A DNA stretch of 64,000 nt from Geomesophilobacter sediminis (GTDB lineage: Bacteria > Desulfobacterota > Desulfuromonadia > Geobacterales > Geobacteraceae): positions 250,001-314,000 of the forward strand of contig NZ_JAEMHM010000002.1 in assembly GCF_016458275.1 (NCBI RefSeq), in the 5' to 3' direction. The translations under genes were made by a program, and so were the position numbers. Below are positions 32,506-41,752 of the stretch, piece by piece. Position 1 is the stretch's first letter, and every line of letters starts with the position of its first letter. A model generated the notes under the pieces. It did no database searches, was not told the origin of the DNA, and worked only from the letters and a program-made list of their open reading frames with translations.

Positions 32506-32684
32506 ACGTTCACCCCGACGTCATTTCCACCAGTTCCCCCTGGTGATTTGGCGACATGCTCAACAAATCCTGCCAATCCTTTTTTTCATCTCTTGCTACC
32601 GCAAGGGGGGCTCCGTTCATCTGCAATGGTGGTGCCATCCGCCCAACAACGTCCCTTCCTGTTACTCCATCTTCACTGTCTCAG

Positions 32685-32701
32685 TGTAAAGAAAACCGAC
32701 A
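32685..32701 (-). promoter_or_regulatory. TGTCGG-N8-ACA site on minus strand
   Basis: On the minus strand TGTCGGTTTTCTTTACA is a full match to the recurring pattern, about 130 bases upstream of the sigma-54-like element at 32832. Confidence 0.5.
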
Positions 32702-32831
32702 ATGATTCCTACGCGGGAACTGGACTTAGGGGCGAAGGATAGGTGCTGGCAACTATCTAAACCCTTTGCTGGTACTGTTTTCGCTTTCTCTCACCCTGGC
32801 GACAAGAGTAAAAAAGTTCGACACCCGATGC

Positions 32832-32847
32832 TGGTAAGGTTCTTGCT
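32832..32847 (+). promoter_or_regulatory. Sigma-54-like promoter upstream of prsT
   Basis: TGGTAAG-N4-TTGCT has GG (32833-32834) and GC (32845-32846) ten bases apart and a perfect -12 half. It points towards prsT, 457 bases from its start codon. Confidence 0.55.
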
Positions 32848-33303
32848 CTCATCAAAGACGACCGTTGTATTCTGTTCCGCCAATTCCCCGCTTTTCGCCA
32901 ATCCTCACCCGGTGACGCTGTGACTTGGGGGACCCCCGGACCGTTCACCCGTCTCAGGATGTTTTTTGCGGTAAGTACTCAAGTCTTCAAGGAATAAGCC
33001 GATAGTAAACATTATTGCGGCACTTTCCCTAATTAAGTATGTCTTGTTCATCGGTTATGAAATCCTGCCCCTGAAGGGGCTCGCCGACGACCGGCTCCAT
33101 TGCGATCCGCTTACCGATTTCTGGTGTTATTTGTTACCTTCCTCCGGGCATTTAACGTATCGCCGGGGGCAGAAAGGTGGAGCCGATTGTCGAAGAAGTT
33201 GCTTGATCATTAGCCGTTAGTCTGTTATTTTTCGAGGCTCTTAACCTTTTAAGATTTGAATAATTTGAAGAAGTTTATGTCCCATAGCGCTCCGGAGGGG
33301 ACC

Positions 33304-35946
33304 ATGAGAGTATGGTCGTTGCTTGTTTTGTTTGTGGTGCTTGTCAGTTTCGGATGTGGCAGCAAGAGCAAGGAGTCCCTTTATGCCGAGGGGGTCAAAC
33401 AGCTGAAGGGGCACAACGCCTCAGCCGCGGTGGTCTTTTTCAAAAGTGCTCTGGAAAAGGATGGTAATTACATCGACGCCCGTTTCCAGCTCGGCAAGGC
33501 ATTTGTCGACCTTGGCAAGCTGGACCAGGCCGAGAAGGAGTTCTCGAAGGTACTCAAGCAGGATCCTTCCCGCGATGAGGCCACCCTCGAGCTTGCCAAG
33601 GTGCTGAATCTGCTTGGCAAGGGGGACGAGGCGGGGCGTCTGGCGGACCAGTACCTGGCCAAGCACCCGGGGAGTTCGGAGGGCCTGGAGGCGAAAGGGA
33701 TGGCCCTGGCCGATTCGAAGCAGTACGAAAAGGCTGAAGAGCTTTTGCGCCAGGCGGTCGCGGCTGCCCCGCAGCGCCACCAGGCGAAGTTCGCCCTGGC
33801 CTCCTTTTACATCTCTCTCGGCCGGAGCGCCGATGCCCGCGCCCTGCTCGATCAGGTCATGCAGGCCGATCCCCGGAACGTGCAGGCGCTGATGGCAATC
33901 GGCATCGTCGAAAGATTGGCGGGTGCCCCGGATCGTGCCATCGCTGCCTACCGGAAGATACTCCAGATCGACAAAGACAACTCCCAGGCCGAGTACCGGC
34001 TTGGTCTCGTCCTCTTGGAAAAAGGTGAGATCGACAAAGTCGACGGCATGGCCGACGGCCTCATGCGCCGCTTTCCCAAACGGGGGGAGGGATACCGGCT
34101 CAAAGGTATCGTCAGTTTCCAGAGGAAGAAGTACGCAGATGCCATCGCCTCGCTGCAGAACTCCATCAAGTTCGCTCCGACGGTGGAAGCCTACAACTAC
34201 TTGGGCCTCTGTTATTTCAACAAAGGTGATCTGGAGAGCGCACTCAGCCAGTTTCGGCTCATTCTGGACCGGATACCCTCCTCGCGGCAGGCCCGCCTGA
34301 TGATCGGGCAGATCCTGCTGTCCCAGAAACGGGTGGACGACGCCATTACCGAGATCAAGAGGGTGCTCGCCCAGGATGAGCACAACGCCATGGCGCATAA
34401 CCTCCTGGGAAGTGCCTACATGCAACAGGGGCTCTTCGACGAGGGGATGCGCGAATTCACCCAGGCAACCAAGCTCGATCCGAAACTGGTCCCGGCCCAT
34501 CTCAAGAAAGGGGCCTACTTCTTCAGCCGCGGTCAGCAACTTGCCGGGGAGAGCGAACTGGAGACCGCGGTGCACGCCGCTCCGGATGTCTTGAGCACCA
34601 GACTCCTGCTCGCCTCCTACTATCTGCGCCAAGGGAAGCGGGACCGGACCCTGGCCCTCTTGCAGTCGGGTCTCAATGGCAGCCGAGGCGATGCGCCGCT
34701 CTACAACGCCATTGCCCAAGTGCAGTTTCTCGGCGGCCAAAACGAGGATGGGGTGAAAAGCCTGGAACAGGCGAAGCGGGTCGACCCGAGCTTCGCCGGG
34801 AGCTACCGCAATCTGGCCACCTACTACGCCGCCCGGGGGGATTACGGCCGCGCCGCCAACGAGTTCGGGGTCCTGCTGCAGAAAGACCCGCGTAACGTCT
34901 CCGCCCTGCTGAGCCTCGGGGGGCTGAGCGAGATTCGCGGCAAGGATGAAGAGGCCGTGGGGTACTACCAGAAGGCGGTAGATATCGGTTCACCCGAAGC
35001 CTTCCTGGTCCTCGCCTCCTACTATCAGAAGAAGGGAAGTACCGAAAAGGCGCTCAAGGTGCTCGATAACGCTGCCAAGGCGGCGCCCCGATCCTTGGCG
35101 CCGCTTGAGGCCAAAGCGAAACTTCTTCTGGGCGCGAAAAAGTTCAAAGAGGCACTGAAGACGCTCGACGAGGTGGAACTCATCAACCAGGAGCAGGGGG
35201 TCGCTCTCAAGATCTCGGCGTATGTCGCGATGCGCAACTCCGGTGAGGCGGTAAACCAAGCGCGTCGCATGATCAGCAAATCTCCCACCTCCGCCAAGGG
35301 ACACGTGGTCCTTGCTACGGTGTACGACGGTTTCCGCCAGGCGGATGCGGCGCTCTCCGAGGCGAAAGTCGCGGTGGCGACCGACCCTAAGAACGTGGAG
35401 GCGCGGTTGCTCTTGGGCCACTTTCAGGAGCAGCGCAAAGATTACGCAGGTGCCTTGGCCTCCTACCAGGACGCGCTCAAGCTGCAGCCGGACTCAGCTC
35501 CCGCTTTGTTCGCCCGCGCGTCGCTTTGGGACAATACCGGCAAGAAACGGGAGGCGGTCAACGGATACCGGGCTGTTCTGGAACGGGTTCCTACCTTCGT
35601 GCCGGCACTCAACAACCTGGCCTACCTCTACGCCGACGGTTACGGCAACCGAACCGAGGCGCTCAGACTTGCCTTGGATGCCTTCCGGTCCGCCCAGGGG
35701 GACCCGCGGATCATGGATACCCTGGGGTATGCCCTTTTGAAGAACGGACGCCGCGACGAGGCGGTCAAGATTTTGGAGAAGGCGGCTACCGTCCTCCCGA
35801 ACGAGCCCAGTGTGCAGTATCACCTTGGGCTTGCCTACCGCGAGGCAGGCAACCGGCCCAAGGCGGTGCAGGCCCTGCAGAAATCGGCTTCGGCAGGTGG
35901 CAGCGACGGCCAAGCGGCCCGTGCCCTCCTGACGTCGATGAAATGA
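33304..35946 (+). CDS. prsT: PEP-CTERM system TPR lipoprotein PrsT
   Basis: This 880-residue protein is almost entirely tetratricopeptide repeats. The ATG at 33304 behind GGAGGGG gives a lipoprotein signal (MRVWSLLVLFVVLVSFGC, lipobox Cys18). A longer in-frame start at 33256 would bury it. The TPR array begins LYAEGVKQLKGHNA and runs to the end. Its size and position next to the priming transferase match PrsT, a conserved part of exosortase/EPS loci, probably a periplasmic scaffold anchored in the outer membrane. First gene of the long EPS operon. Confidence 0.92.
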   Translation: MRVWSLLVLFVVLVSFGCGSKSKESLYAEGVKQLKGHNASAAVVFFKSALEKDGNYIDARFQLGKAFVDLGKLDQAEKEFSKVLKQDPSRDEATLELAKVLNLLGKGDEAGRLADQYLAKHPGSSEGLEAKGMALADSKQYEKAEELLRQAVAAAPQRHQAKFALASFYISLGRSADARALLDQVMQADPRNVQALMAIGIVERLAGAPDRAIAAYRKILQIDKDNSQAEYRLGLVLLEKGEIDKVDGMADGLMRRFPKRGEGYRLKGIVSFQRKKYADAIASLQNSIKFAPTVEAYNYLGLCYFNKGDLESALSQFRLILDRIPSSRQARLMIGQILLSQKRVDDAITEIKRVLAQDEHNAMAHNLLGSAYMQQGLFDEGMREFTQATKLDPKLVPAHLKKGAYFFSRGQQLAGESELETAVHAAPDVLSTRLLLASYYLRQGKRDRTLALLQSGLNGSRGDAPLYNAIAQVQFLGGQNEDGVKSLEQAKRVDPSFAGSYRNLATYYAARGDYGRAANEFGVLLQKDPRNVSALLSLGGLSEIRGKDEEAVGYYQKAVDIGSPEAFLVLASYYQKKGSTEKALKVLDNAAKAAPRSLAPLEAKAKLLLGAKKFKEALKTLDEVELINQEQGVALKISAYVAMRNSGEAVNQARRMISKSPTSAKGHVVLATVYDGFRQADAALSEAKVAVATDPKNVEARLLLGHFQEQRKDYAGALASYQDALKLQPDSAPALFARASLWDNTGKKREAVNGYRAVLERVPTFVPALNNLAYLYADGYGNRTEALRLALDAFRSAQGDPRIMDTLGYALLKNGRRDEAVKILEKAATVLPNEPSVQYHLGLAYREAGNRPKAVQALQKSASAGGSDGQAARALLTSMK

Positions 35947-35956
35947 TGCCGCCACC

Positions 35957-37318
35957 ATGAATTTAGGGCTTTTCATAACCGTTTTCGTTGATGCCGTGCT
36001 GTCGCTGGCTGCCCTTTTGTGTGCCGGGGTGCTTCGCTTCCGCTGGTCCGGGATGGGTGACAGTTGGCTTACGGACCTGTCGCTCAAGTCGACCGCCATC
36101 TTCGTGGGCATCCTGATTTTCTCGTCCTACCTCATGGATATCTATGCGCTCGACCGGCGCTCCCGGAAATCGGAGATATTGACCTGCTGTTTGCAAGGTG
36201 GGGCCGCCGCCTTCTTCTTTCTTTCGGTGGTGTACTACGTCCATCCGACGGTGATGTTGGGTCGCGGTGTTTTTTTCCTTGCCTTGGGATTCTTCCTGGT
36301 GTTCCAGTTCTGCTGGCACGCCCTGGCCGGCAACGGCGGACCGGCTGCCCCGTTCTCCCGCCGGGTGCTGATCATGGGGACCGGCCCCTTGGCTCAACAG
36401 CTCGGTTCCTTGATCAGCGGGACTGATGGCGTCTTTACTCTGGCGGGGTACCTCGATTGCGAAGGGAGCGATGCCGTGCTCCCGGCTGAGCTTCTGGTCC
36501 CGCGGGAGCCCGACCTGTTGGCGACCGCGCGCAAGGTGCGCGCCGGGGTGCTGGTACCTGCCCTCGCTGAGCGCCGTGGGGTACTTCCCCTGCAGGAGAT
36601 GATGCGCTGCAAGCTGAACGGGATCGAGGTCATTGACGCGCCGACCTTTTACGAGATGGTGCAGGGCAAACTCCTCCTGGAGGAAATGACCCCGAGCTGG
36701 ATCATCTTCTCCGCCGGGTTCCGTCGCAATGCCCTCATCGACATTTATAAAAGGAGCGTCGATATTGTGCTCTCCCTGGTGGGGCTCCTGCTGAGTCTCC
36801 CCATCTTCCCCGTGGTTGCCCTGGCGATCAAGCTGGAGTCACCGGGGCCGGTCTTTTTCCGCCAGGTCCGGGTGGGGAGCGGAGAGAGGCCATTCATGCT
36901 CTACAAGTTCCGCTCCATGCGCAACGATGCCGAAAAAAACGGTGCGGTGTGGGCCGTCAAGAATGACGCCCGGGTGACTCGGGTCGGGAGGTTCCTCAGG
37001 AACTCCCGGATCGATGAGATCCCCCAGTTGTTCAACGTGCTCAGGGGGGACATGAGCTTCATCGGCCCCCGGCCGGAACGCCCTGAATTTGTCGAAAGCC
37101 TGAAAAAGGACATCTACTACTACTCGAAGCGGCACACCATCAAGCCCGGCCTGACCGGGTGGGCGCAGGTACGGTATCCCTACGGCGCCACCGTTGAGGA
37201 TGCCATTGAGAAGCTCCGCTACGATCTTTACTACATCAAGAACCTGTCCTTCTTTCTGGATACCCAGATCATTTTCGAGACGGTCAAGGTGGTCCTGTTC
37301 GGACGCGGCGGGCGCTGA
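35957..37318 (+). CDS. EPS priming sugar-phosphate transferase (PEP-CTERM/EpsH1-associated)
   Basis: This 453-residue polyprenyl-phosphate sugar phosphotransferase starts EPS repeat-unit assembly on undecaprenyl phosphate. Four N-terminal membrane spans and a nucleotide-binding-like domain (RRVLIMGTGPLAQQL) precede a membrane span. The catalytic bacterial-sugar-transferase domain has KRSVDIVLSLVGLL, ESPGPVFFRQVRVG, FRSMRNDAE, RNSRIDEIPQLFNVLRG (given as RIDEIPQLFNV) and SFIGPRPERPEF. It lies 10 bases after prsT. Confidence 0.92.
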   Translation: MNLGLFITVFVDAVLSLAALLCAGVLRFRWSGMGDSWLTDLSLKSTAIFVGILIFSSYLMDIYALDRRSRKSEILTCCLQGGAAAFFFLSVVYYVHPTVMLGRGVFFLALGFFLVFQFCWHALAGNGGPAAPFSRRVLIMGTGPLAQQLGSLISGTDGVFTLAGYLDCEGSDAVLPAELLVPREPDLLATARKVRAGVLVPALAERRGVLPLQEMMRCKLNGIEVIDAPTFYEMVQGKLLLEEMTPSWIIFSAGFRRNALIDIYKRSVDIVLSLVGLLLSLPIFPVVALAIKLESPGPVFFRQVRVGSGERPFMLYKFRSMRNDAEKNGAVWAVKNDARVTRVGRFLRNSRIDEIPQLFNVLRGDMSFIGPRPERPEFVESLKKDIYYYSKRHTIKPGLTGWAQVRYPYGATVEDAIEKLRYDLYYIKNLSFFLDTQIIFETVKVVLFGRGGR

Positions 37319-37349
37319 ACCTTTGACCTCCTTACCACGAGGTAAAACT

Positions 37350-38156
37350 ATGCGATCAAGATTTCTCTGGTGCCTCCTCTTGCTGCTGCTGGCGCTTCCC
37401 CACGCCGGTTTCGGCTCCGAATATGTTATTGGGGAAGGTGACACCCTCGACGTCGCCGTTTGGGGGGTGAAGGATCTCAGCTTCACCGTCAAGGTTCGTC
37501 CGGATGGCAAGATCACCGTCCCCGGCTTGGGAGAGGTTTCTGCCAGCGGCGTCACCCCGAACGCGCTGCAGAGCACCCTCGCCGTGAAGCTCAAAGAACT
37601 GGTCAAAAATCCGATGGTTACCGTCACGGTTAAGGAGATCACCAACAGCAAGGTGTACGTGTTCGGCTCCGGGGTGAAATCTACCGTCTATGACCTTTCC
37701 CGGCGTACGTCGCTTTTGCAGTTGTTGTGCGTCATCTCCGAGGTGAAGGGGGCCGACTTGAAGAAGGCCTACCTGTTGCGGGAGGGGAAGAAGCTCAACG
37801 TCGACTTCCACAAGCTCTTCATCGGCGGGGAAATCGATCAGGACCTCCAGTTACAGACCAACGACGCCCTTTTCCTCCCCCTGCTCCTGGACCGAAGCGT
37901 CTACGTCATGGGGGCGGTCAACACGCCCAAAGCGATCGAGTACCGCGAGGGGATGAAGGTCATGGAGGCGATTTTGGAAGCGGGCGGGTTCACCAAGTTC
38001 GCCGACGAGGATGACGTGGTAGTCCGGCGCAAGACGGCAGGCGAACCGATATCGCTGCCGGTGAAGGCAAAGCGGCTGTTCAAGAAGGGGGATCTCTCCC
38101 AGAACATCGAGCTCAAGGCTGGGGATTACATAATGGTCAAGGAGAGTTTCTTCTAG
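37350..38156 (+). CDS. XrtA-associated polysaccharide export protein (Wza-like)
   Basis: This 268-residue periplasmic/outer-membrane export protein has a signal peptide (ending GFGS). A Poly_export domain follows (YVIGEGDTLDVAVWG, VRPDGKITVPGLGEV), then two SLBB-type beta-grasp regions (SKVYVFGSGV and RSVYVMGAVNTP). It forms the outer part of the EPS secretion channel. Unlike Wza it has no lipobox. The ATG at 37350 follows GAGG; the long upstream frame overlaps the previous gene. Confidence 0.9.
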   Translation: MRSRFLWCLLLLLLALPHAGFGSEYVIGEGDTLDVAVWGVKDLSFTVKVRPDGKITVPGLGEVSASGVTPNALQSTLAVKLKELVKNPMVTVTVKEITNSKVYVFGSGVKSTVYDLSRRTSLLQLLCVISEVKGADLKKAYLLREGKKLNVDFHKLFIGGEIDQDLQLQTNDALFLPLLLDRSVYVMGAVNTPKAIEYREGMKVMEAILEAGGFTKFADEDDVVVRRKTAGEPISLPVKAKRLFKKGDLSQNIELKAGDYIMVKESFF

Positions 38157-38234
38157 CGGTGGTGGCCGGGATCCGCGGTTTCCGGTGGCGATCGGGCACG
38201 GCTTCGGCCGATGCCGGTCGATTATGAGGTGTCC

Positions 38235-39740
38235 ATGCAGCAGTCCGTAAATACCGATCTGAAGAAGTACCTGCAGTTGGTGGTGAGACGCAAGGAACTG
38301 TTCGTCGTGGTGGCGCTTTTGTTGACGACGGCCGTATTCGTCACGAGCTACCTGCTGCCGAAGAAATACGAATCGACGAGCACCGTCTTCATCGAGAAGA
38401 ACGTGATCAGCGAGCTGGTGAAGGGGATCACCGTCACCCCTTCCATGGAGGACACCATCAACGTCCTCACCTACGCCATCACCAGCCGGACCCTCCTTAC
38501 CAAGGTGGTGGACTCCTTGGACATGAACCTCGCGAAGAACGATACCGAGCACGAGGAACTGATCAAGACGCTGCAGATGAACACCAAGGTCAAGGTGAAG
38601 GACAAGAATCTCTTCACCATCTCCTTCACCGACAAGAACCCCCGCGTCGCCCGGGACTTCGTCAATACCCTGGTTCGCCTCTACATCGAGGAGAACATGT
38701 CGTCCAAGCGCGGGGAGTCCTACGACGCCACGAAGTTCCTTACCGAGCAGATCGACACCTTCAACAAGAAGCTCGAGAAGGCTGAGAGCGAGGTCAACGC
38801 CTATAAGCGGGAGAAGGGGGGGGTGATCTCGATCGACGAAGGGAAGCTCTTTCAGGAGATCAACACCGCCCAGCAGAAGCTCTACGACCTCGAACTCAGA
38901 CGCCGGCAACTGGAAGGTATGCGGGGGGCGACCCGCCGGGCCAACGACCCGCTCCAGGTAAAGCTCGCCCAGCTCCAGAAGCACCTGGAGGAGCTCAGGG
39001 TTTCCTATACCGACAGTTACCCGGATGTAGTGAACGTCAAAAACGACATCGAGACCGTCAAGGAGCAGCTCAAACAGCGCCGCGGGGCCGAGGTGCAGGC
39101 GCTCGATCCGCAGGAGGTGGCGAAGATCGAGTCTGAGATCGGGGCCATCAAGGTGACCGAGGAGGGGCTGCACCGCTACATCGCGACCAACAAAAAGCTC
39201 CTCGAAACCATCCCGACCGCCAAGGCCGGTCTGGAAAAGTTGGAGCTGGAGCAGAAGAACCAGAAGAACATCTACGACCAGCTCTTCACCCGACAGAGCC
39301 AGTCCGAGGTCTCCAAACAGATGGAGGTGCAGGACAAATCGACGACCTTCCGGGTCGTCGACCCGGCGGTGCTGCCGATCAAGCCGGCAAGCCCGAACCG
39401 GCTCCGGCTGATGGCCCTCGGGATCGTCGGTGGCTTAGCCGGTGCCTTTGCGCTTCTCGTGCTCCTGGATCAGGCCGACCCCTCGATCAAGGGGGTCGAA
39501 TCCGCCAAGGGGTTTGGAGTGCCGGTATTGGCCGTCATCCCGATGCTGCTCGATCCGAAGCTCGTTGCCATCCAGCAGAAGAGGTCGCGCCGGATCTTCG
39601 CGGGGGCGGCGGTCTACTTTCTGCTCCTGCTCGTCTTCCCCGCCCTGGAGCTGCTGGGGCTTCCCTACGTGGACCGGATGGTGGAAAGTATTTCCCCTTC
39701 CGCCATCGTGCAGGACGTTAAGGGGCACCTGCACCGCTAA
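38235..39740 (+). CDS. XrtA-associated chain-length determinant (Wzz/PCP type)
   Basis: This 501-residue inner-membrane protein has two membrane spans, at about 22-42 (LFVVVALLLTTAVFVTSYLL) and about 395-415, flanking a large periplasmic coiled-coil domain with a Wzz N-terminal part and GNVR-like region. A further hydrophobic segment lies near residue 460. It sets EPS chain length and partners the tyrosine kinase encoded next. The ATG at 38235 follows GAGGTG. Confidence 0.9.
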   Translation: MQQSVNTDLKKYLQLVVRRKELFVVVALLLTTAVFVTSYLLPKKYESTSTVFIEKNVISELVKGITVTPSMEDTINVLTYAITSRTLLTKVVDSLDMNLAKNDTEHEELIKTLQMNTKVKVKDKNLFTISFTDKNPRVARDFVNTLVRLYIEENMSSKRGESYDATKFLTEQIDTFNKKLEKAESEVNAYKREKGGVISIDEGKLFQEINTAQQKLYDLELRRRQLEGMRGATRRANDPLQVKLAQLQKHLEELRVSYTDSYPDVVNVKNDIETVKEQLKQRRGAEVQALDPQEVAKIESEIGAIKVTEEGLHRYIATNKKLLETIPTAKAGLEKLELEQKNQKNIYDQLFTRQSQSEVSKQMEVQDKSTTFRVVDPAVLPIKPASPNRLRLMALGIVGGLAGAFALLVLLDQADPSIKGVESAKGFGVPVLAVIPMLLDPKLVAIQQKRSRRIFAGAAVYFLLLLVFPALELLGLPYVDRMVESISPSAIVQDVKGHLHR

Positions 39741-39770
39741 GGCGGCGGGTGCTTCTTTCAGGAGTAATCG

Positions 39771-40619
39771 ATGAGCAGAATCGAAAAGGCAATGGAGAAG
39801 GCTGCCCGCCTCAGGGAGCAGGATGTCGATGCGGTTCCGGCCGTCCCACCGCCCGCTGAGCGTGAAGCGCCGGCGGCGCCGCCGGTCTTCACCCCCCCCG
39901 AGCGGACCCTCACCCCGTCCCATCCTTTCCTGGTAAACCTTCTCGACCCGCGCTCCCCCGCGGCCGAAGAGTACCGCAAACTGAAGGGAACCCTGGTGAA
40001 GCTGACCAAGGGGGAGAAGTTCCGCAACACTCTCATGGTTACCAGCGCGGTCCCCAACGAGGGGAAGAGCCTTACCGCGCTCAACCTCGCCATCAGCCTG
40101 GCCCAGGAACTCGACTACACCGTGTTGCTGATCGACGGCGATCTGCGCCGCCCCTCCCTGCACCGGTACCTCGACGTTGAAGAGGGGCCCGGGCTGGGCG
40201 ACGTGCTGCTCGGCGAGGCGGACATCCCGGAGACCCTGGTTGCCACCGGCATCGGCAAATTGTCGATCATGCGGGCCGGGCGCCCGGTGGAGAACCCGGC
40301 CGAGCTCTTCTCGTCCCAAAAGATGCGGGGACTGGTAGAGGAGATGAAAAACCGGTACCCGGATCGGTTCATCATCTTCGACACGCCGCCTCTGCTCCCG
40401 TTCGCCGAGACCCGTTCCCTGGCAAACCTCGTGGACGGGGTCCTCTTCGTCGTGATGGAGCGGCTCGCCTCCCAGGCGAACATCCGGGAGGGGATCGAGT
40501 CGCTCAAGGGTTGCCCCCTCCTGGGGATCGTCTACAACGCTGCCACGTTGGGCGAGAGTGACCATACCTACTATTACTACCGTGAATCGGGGCCGGAAAA
40601 GGCCAAGGCACGGCAGTAA
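39771..40619 (+). CDS. XrtA-associated tyrosine autokinase (CpsD/CapB type)
   Basis: This 282-residue cytoplasmic BY-kinase has Walker A SAVPNEGKS (92-100), Walker A' VLLIDGDLRRP and Walker B FIIFDTPPLLP. The C-terminal tyrosine cluster is DHTYYYYRES (tyrosines about 267-270), the autophosphorylation site. With the separate Wzz-like protein it forms the split kinase arrangement seen in exosortase-linked EPS loci. It begins 30 bases after the chain-length gene. Confidence 0.92.
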   Translation: MSRIEKAMEKAARLREQDVDAVPAVPPPAEREAPAAPPVFTPPERTLTPSHPFLVNLLDPRSPAAEEYRKLKGTLVKLTKGEKFRNTLMVTSAVPNEGKSLTALNLAISLAQELDYTVLLIDGDLRRPSLHRYLDVEEGPGLGDVLLGEADIPETLVATGIGKLSIMRAGRPVENPAELFSSQKMRGLVEEMKNRYPDRFIIFDTPPLLPFAETRSLANLVDGVLFVVMERLASQANIREGIESLKGCPLLGIVYNAATLGESDHTYYYYRESGPEKAKARQ

Positions 40620-40660
40620 CGTCCGCGCCCGGATGCGCGCGGGCGGTGTAAGGGGTTTTG

Positions 40661-41752
40661 ATGTACGAATCGTTTTTTCATCTGCGCAAAAAGCCTTTCG
40701 AGCTGGTGCCGGACCCGGAGTTCATCTTCCTCTCCCGGTCGCACCGCAAGGCGATCACCTATCTCGACTACGGGATCCAGGAACGCGCCGGGTTTATCCT
40801 CCTTACCGGCGATGTCGGCTCCGGGAAGACCACCCTGATCCGGGACCTGTTGAACAAAAAGTACGAGCGGATGGTGGTGGCCAAGATCTTCAACACCAGG
40901 GTCAGTTCGGACCAGCTCATCGCTTTGATCAACGAGGACTTCGGCCTGGACGTCGCGGGGAAGGACCGGATCTGTCTCATGCGGGAGTTGAACGACTTCC
41001 TTTTGGAGCAGTATGCCTTGGGGACCCGCCCTACGCTGATCATCGACGAGGCGCAGAATCTCTCTGCCGAGGTCCTGGAGGAGGTGCGGATGCTCTCCAA
41101 TCTCGAGAGTGCCCAGAGCAAGCTGCTACAGATCGTCCTCGTCGGGCAGCCTGAACTGCGGGAAACCTTGGCCGCCCCGGAACTTTTGCAACTGCGCCAG
41201 AGGATCAGCATTAACTGCCACCTGAAGGCGCTCACCGCCGAGGAGGTTCGGGAGTACATCGTGCACCGGATGGAGGTGGCGGGAAACCGGGAAGCGCTGT
41301 CGTTTTCCCAGGGAACCCTCGAGGTCATCTACCGCTACAGTCGGGGCATCCCGCGCCTGGTGAACATCATCTGCGATTTCCTGATGCTGTCGGCCTTCGC
41401 GGAGGAGGTCCAGACCGTGTCTGACGAAATGGTGCATGAGGTGATCGGGGACCTCGACTTCGAGAACCACTTTTGGGGAACCACCTCCGCTGAACCGCTG
41501 GCAGGGCCGGGGGGGGGCGTCGCCGGGGAGTCCGACGGTGTCGCTGAGATTCGCCAAAGCGTGGCCCGAATCGAGGAGGAGTTCCACGCCCACGTGACCC
41601 GGAGCGAAAGCCAGGTGGCTGAGCTCAAGCGGAGCATGGTCTCGGTTGGGGCGGCCCTTGAGCGGCTCTCGCTTGCCATTGACGAGGGGCGTTCCGGCGG
41701 GGCGCCGAGTTTTCTGCGCCGCTTTACCGGCGCCGGTTCCGCCGGGAAATGA
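40661..41752 (+). CDS. XrtA-associated ExeA-like ATPase
   Basis: This 363-residue AAA ATPase resembles the GspA/ExeA family. It has the start MYESFFHLRKKPFELVPDP, Walker A GDVGSGKTT (50-58), Walker B LIIDEAQNLS, and an IPRLVNIICD sensor region. A C-terminal coiled coil follows. In EPS loci this protein is thought to act with the export channel, but its exact function is unknown. I chose ATG 40661 rather than the adjoining TTG. It overlaps the next gene by ATGA. Confidence 0.9.
   Translation: MYESFFHLRKKPFELVPDPEFIFLSRSHRKAITYLDYGIQERAGFILLTGDVGSGKTTLIRDLLNKKYERMVVAKIFNTRVSSDQLIALINEDFGLDVAGKDRICLMRELNDFLLEQYALGTRPTLIIDEAQNLSAEVLEEVRMLSNLESAQSKLLQIVLVGQPELRETLAAPELLQLRQRISINCHLKALTAEEVREYIVHRMEVAGNREALSFSQGTLEVIYRYSRGIPRLVNIICDFLMLSAFAEEVQTVSDEMVHEVIGDLDFENHFWGTTSAEPLAGPGGGVAGESDGVAEIRQSVARIEEEFHAHVTRSESQVAELKRSMVSVGAALERLSLAIDEGRSGGAPSFLRRFTGAGSAGK

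Larger units (their letters stand above)
32230..33303. other. Long regulatory intergenic region upstream of the EPS operon
   Basis: About 1.1 kb without a supported gene separates the CAAX-like gene from prsT; it is lower in GC than its neighbours. It contains a terminator-like hairpin at 32486-32505, a minus-strand TGTCGG site at 32685, a degenerate TGTCGA site at 32807-32823 and a good sigma-54-like element at 32832. The prsT leader would be about 450 bases long from that promoter. A small RNA or lost gene is possible but not shown. Confidence 0.5.
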
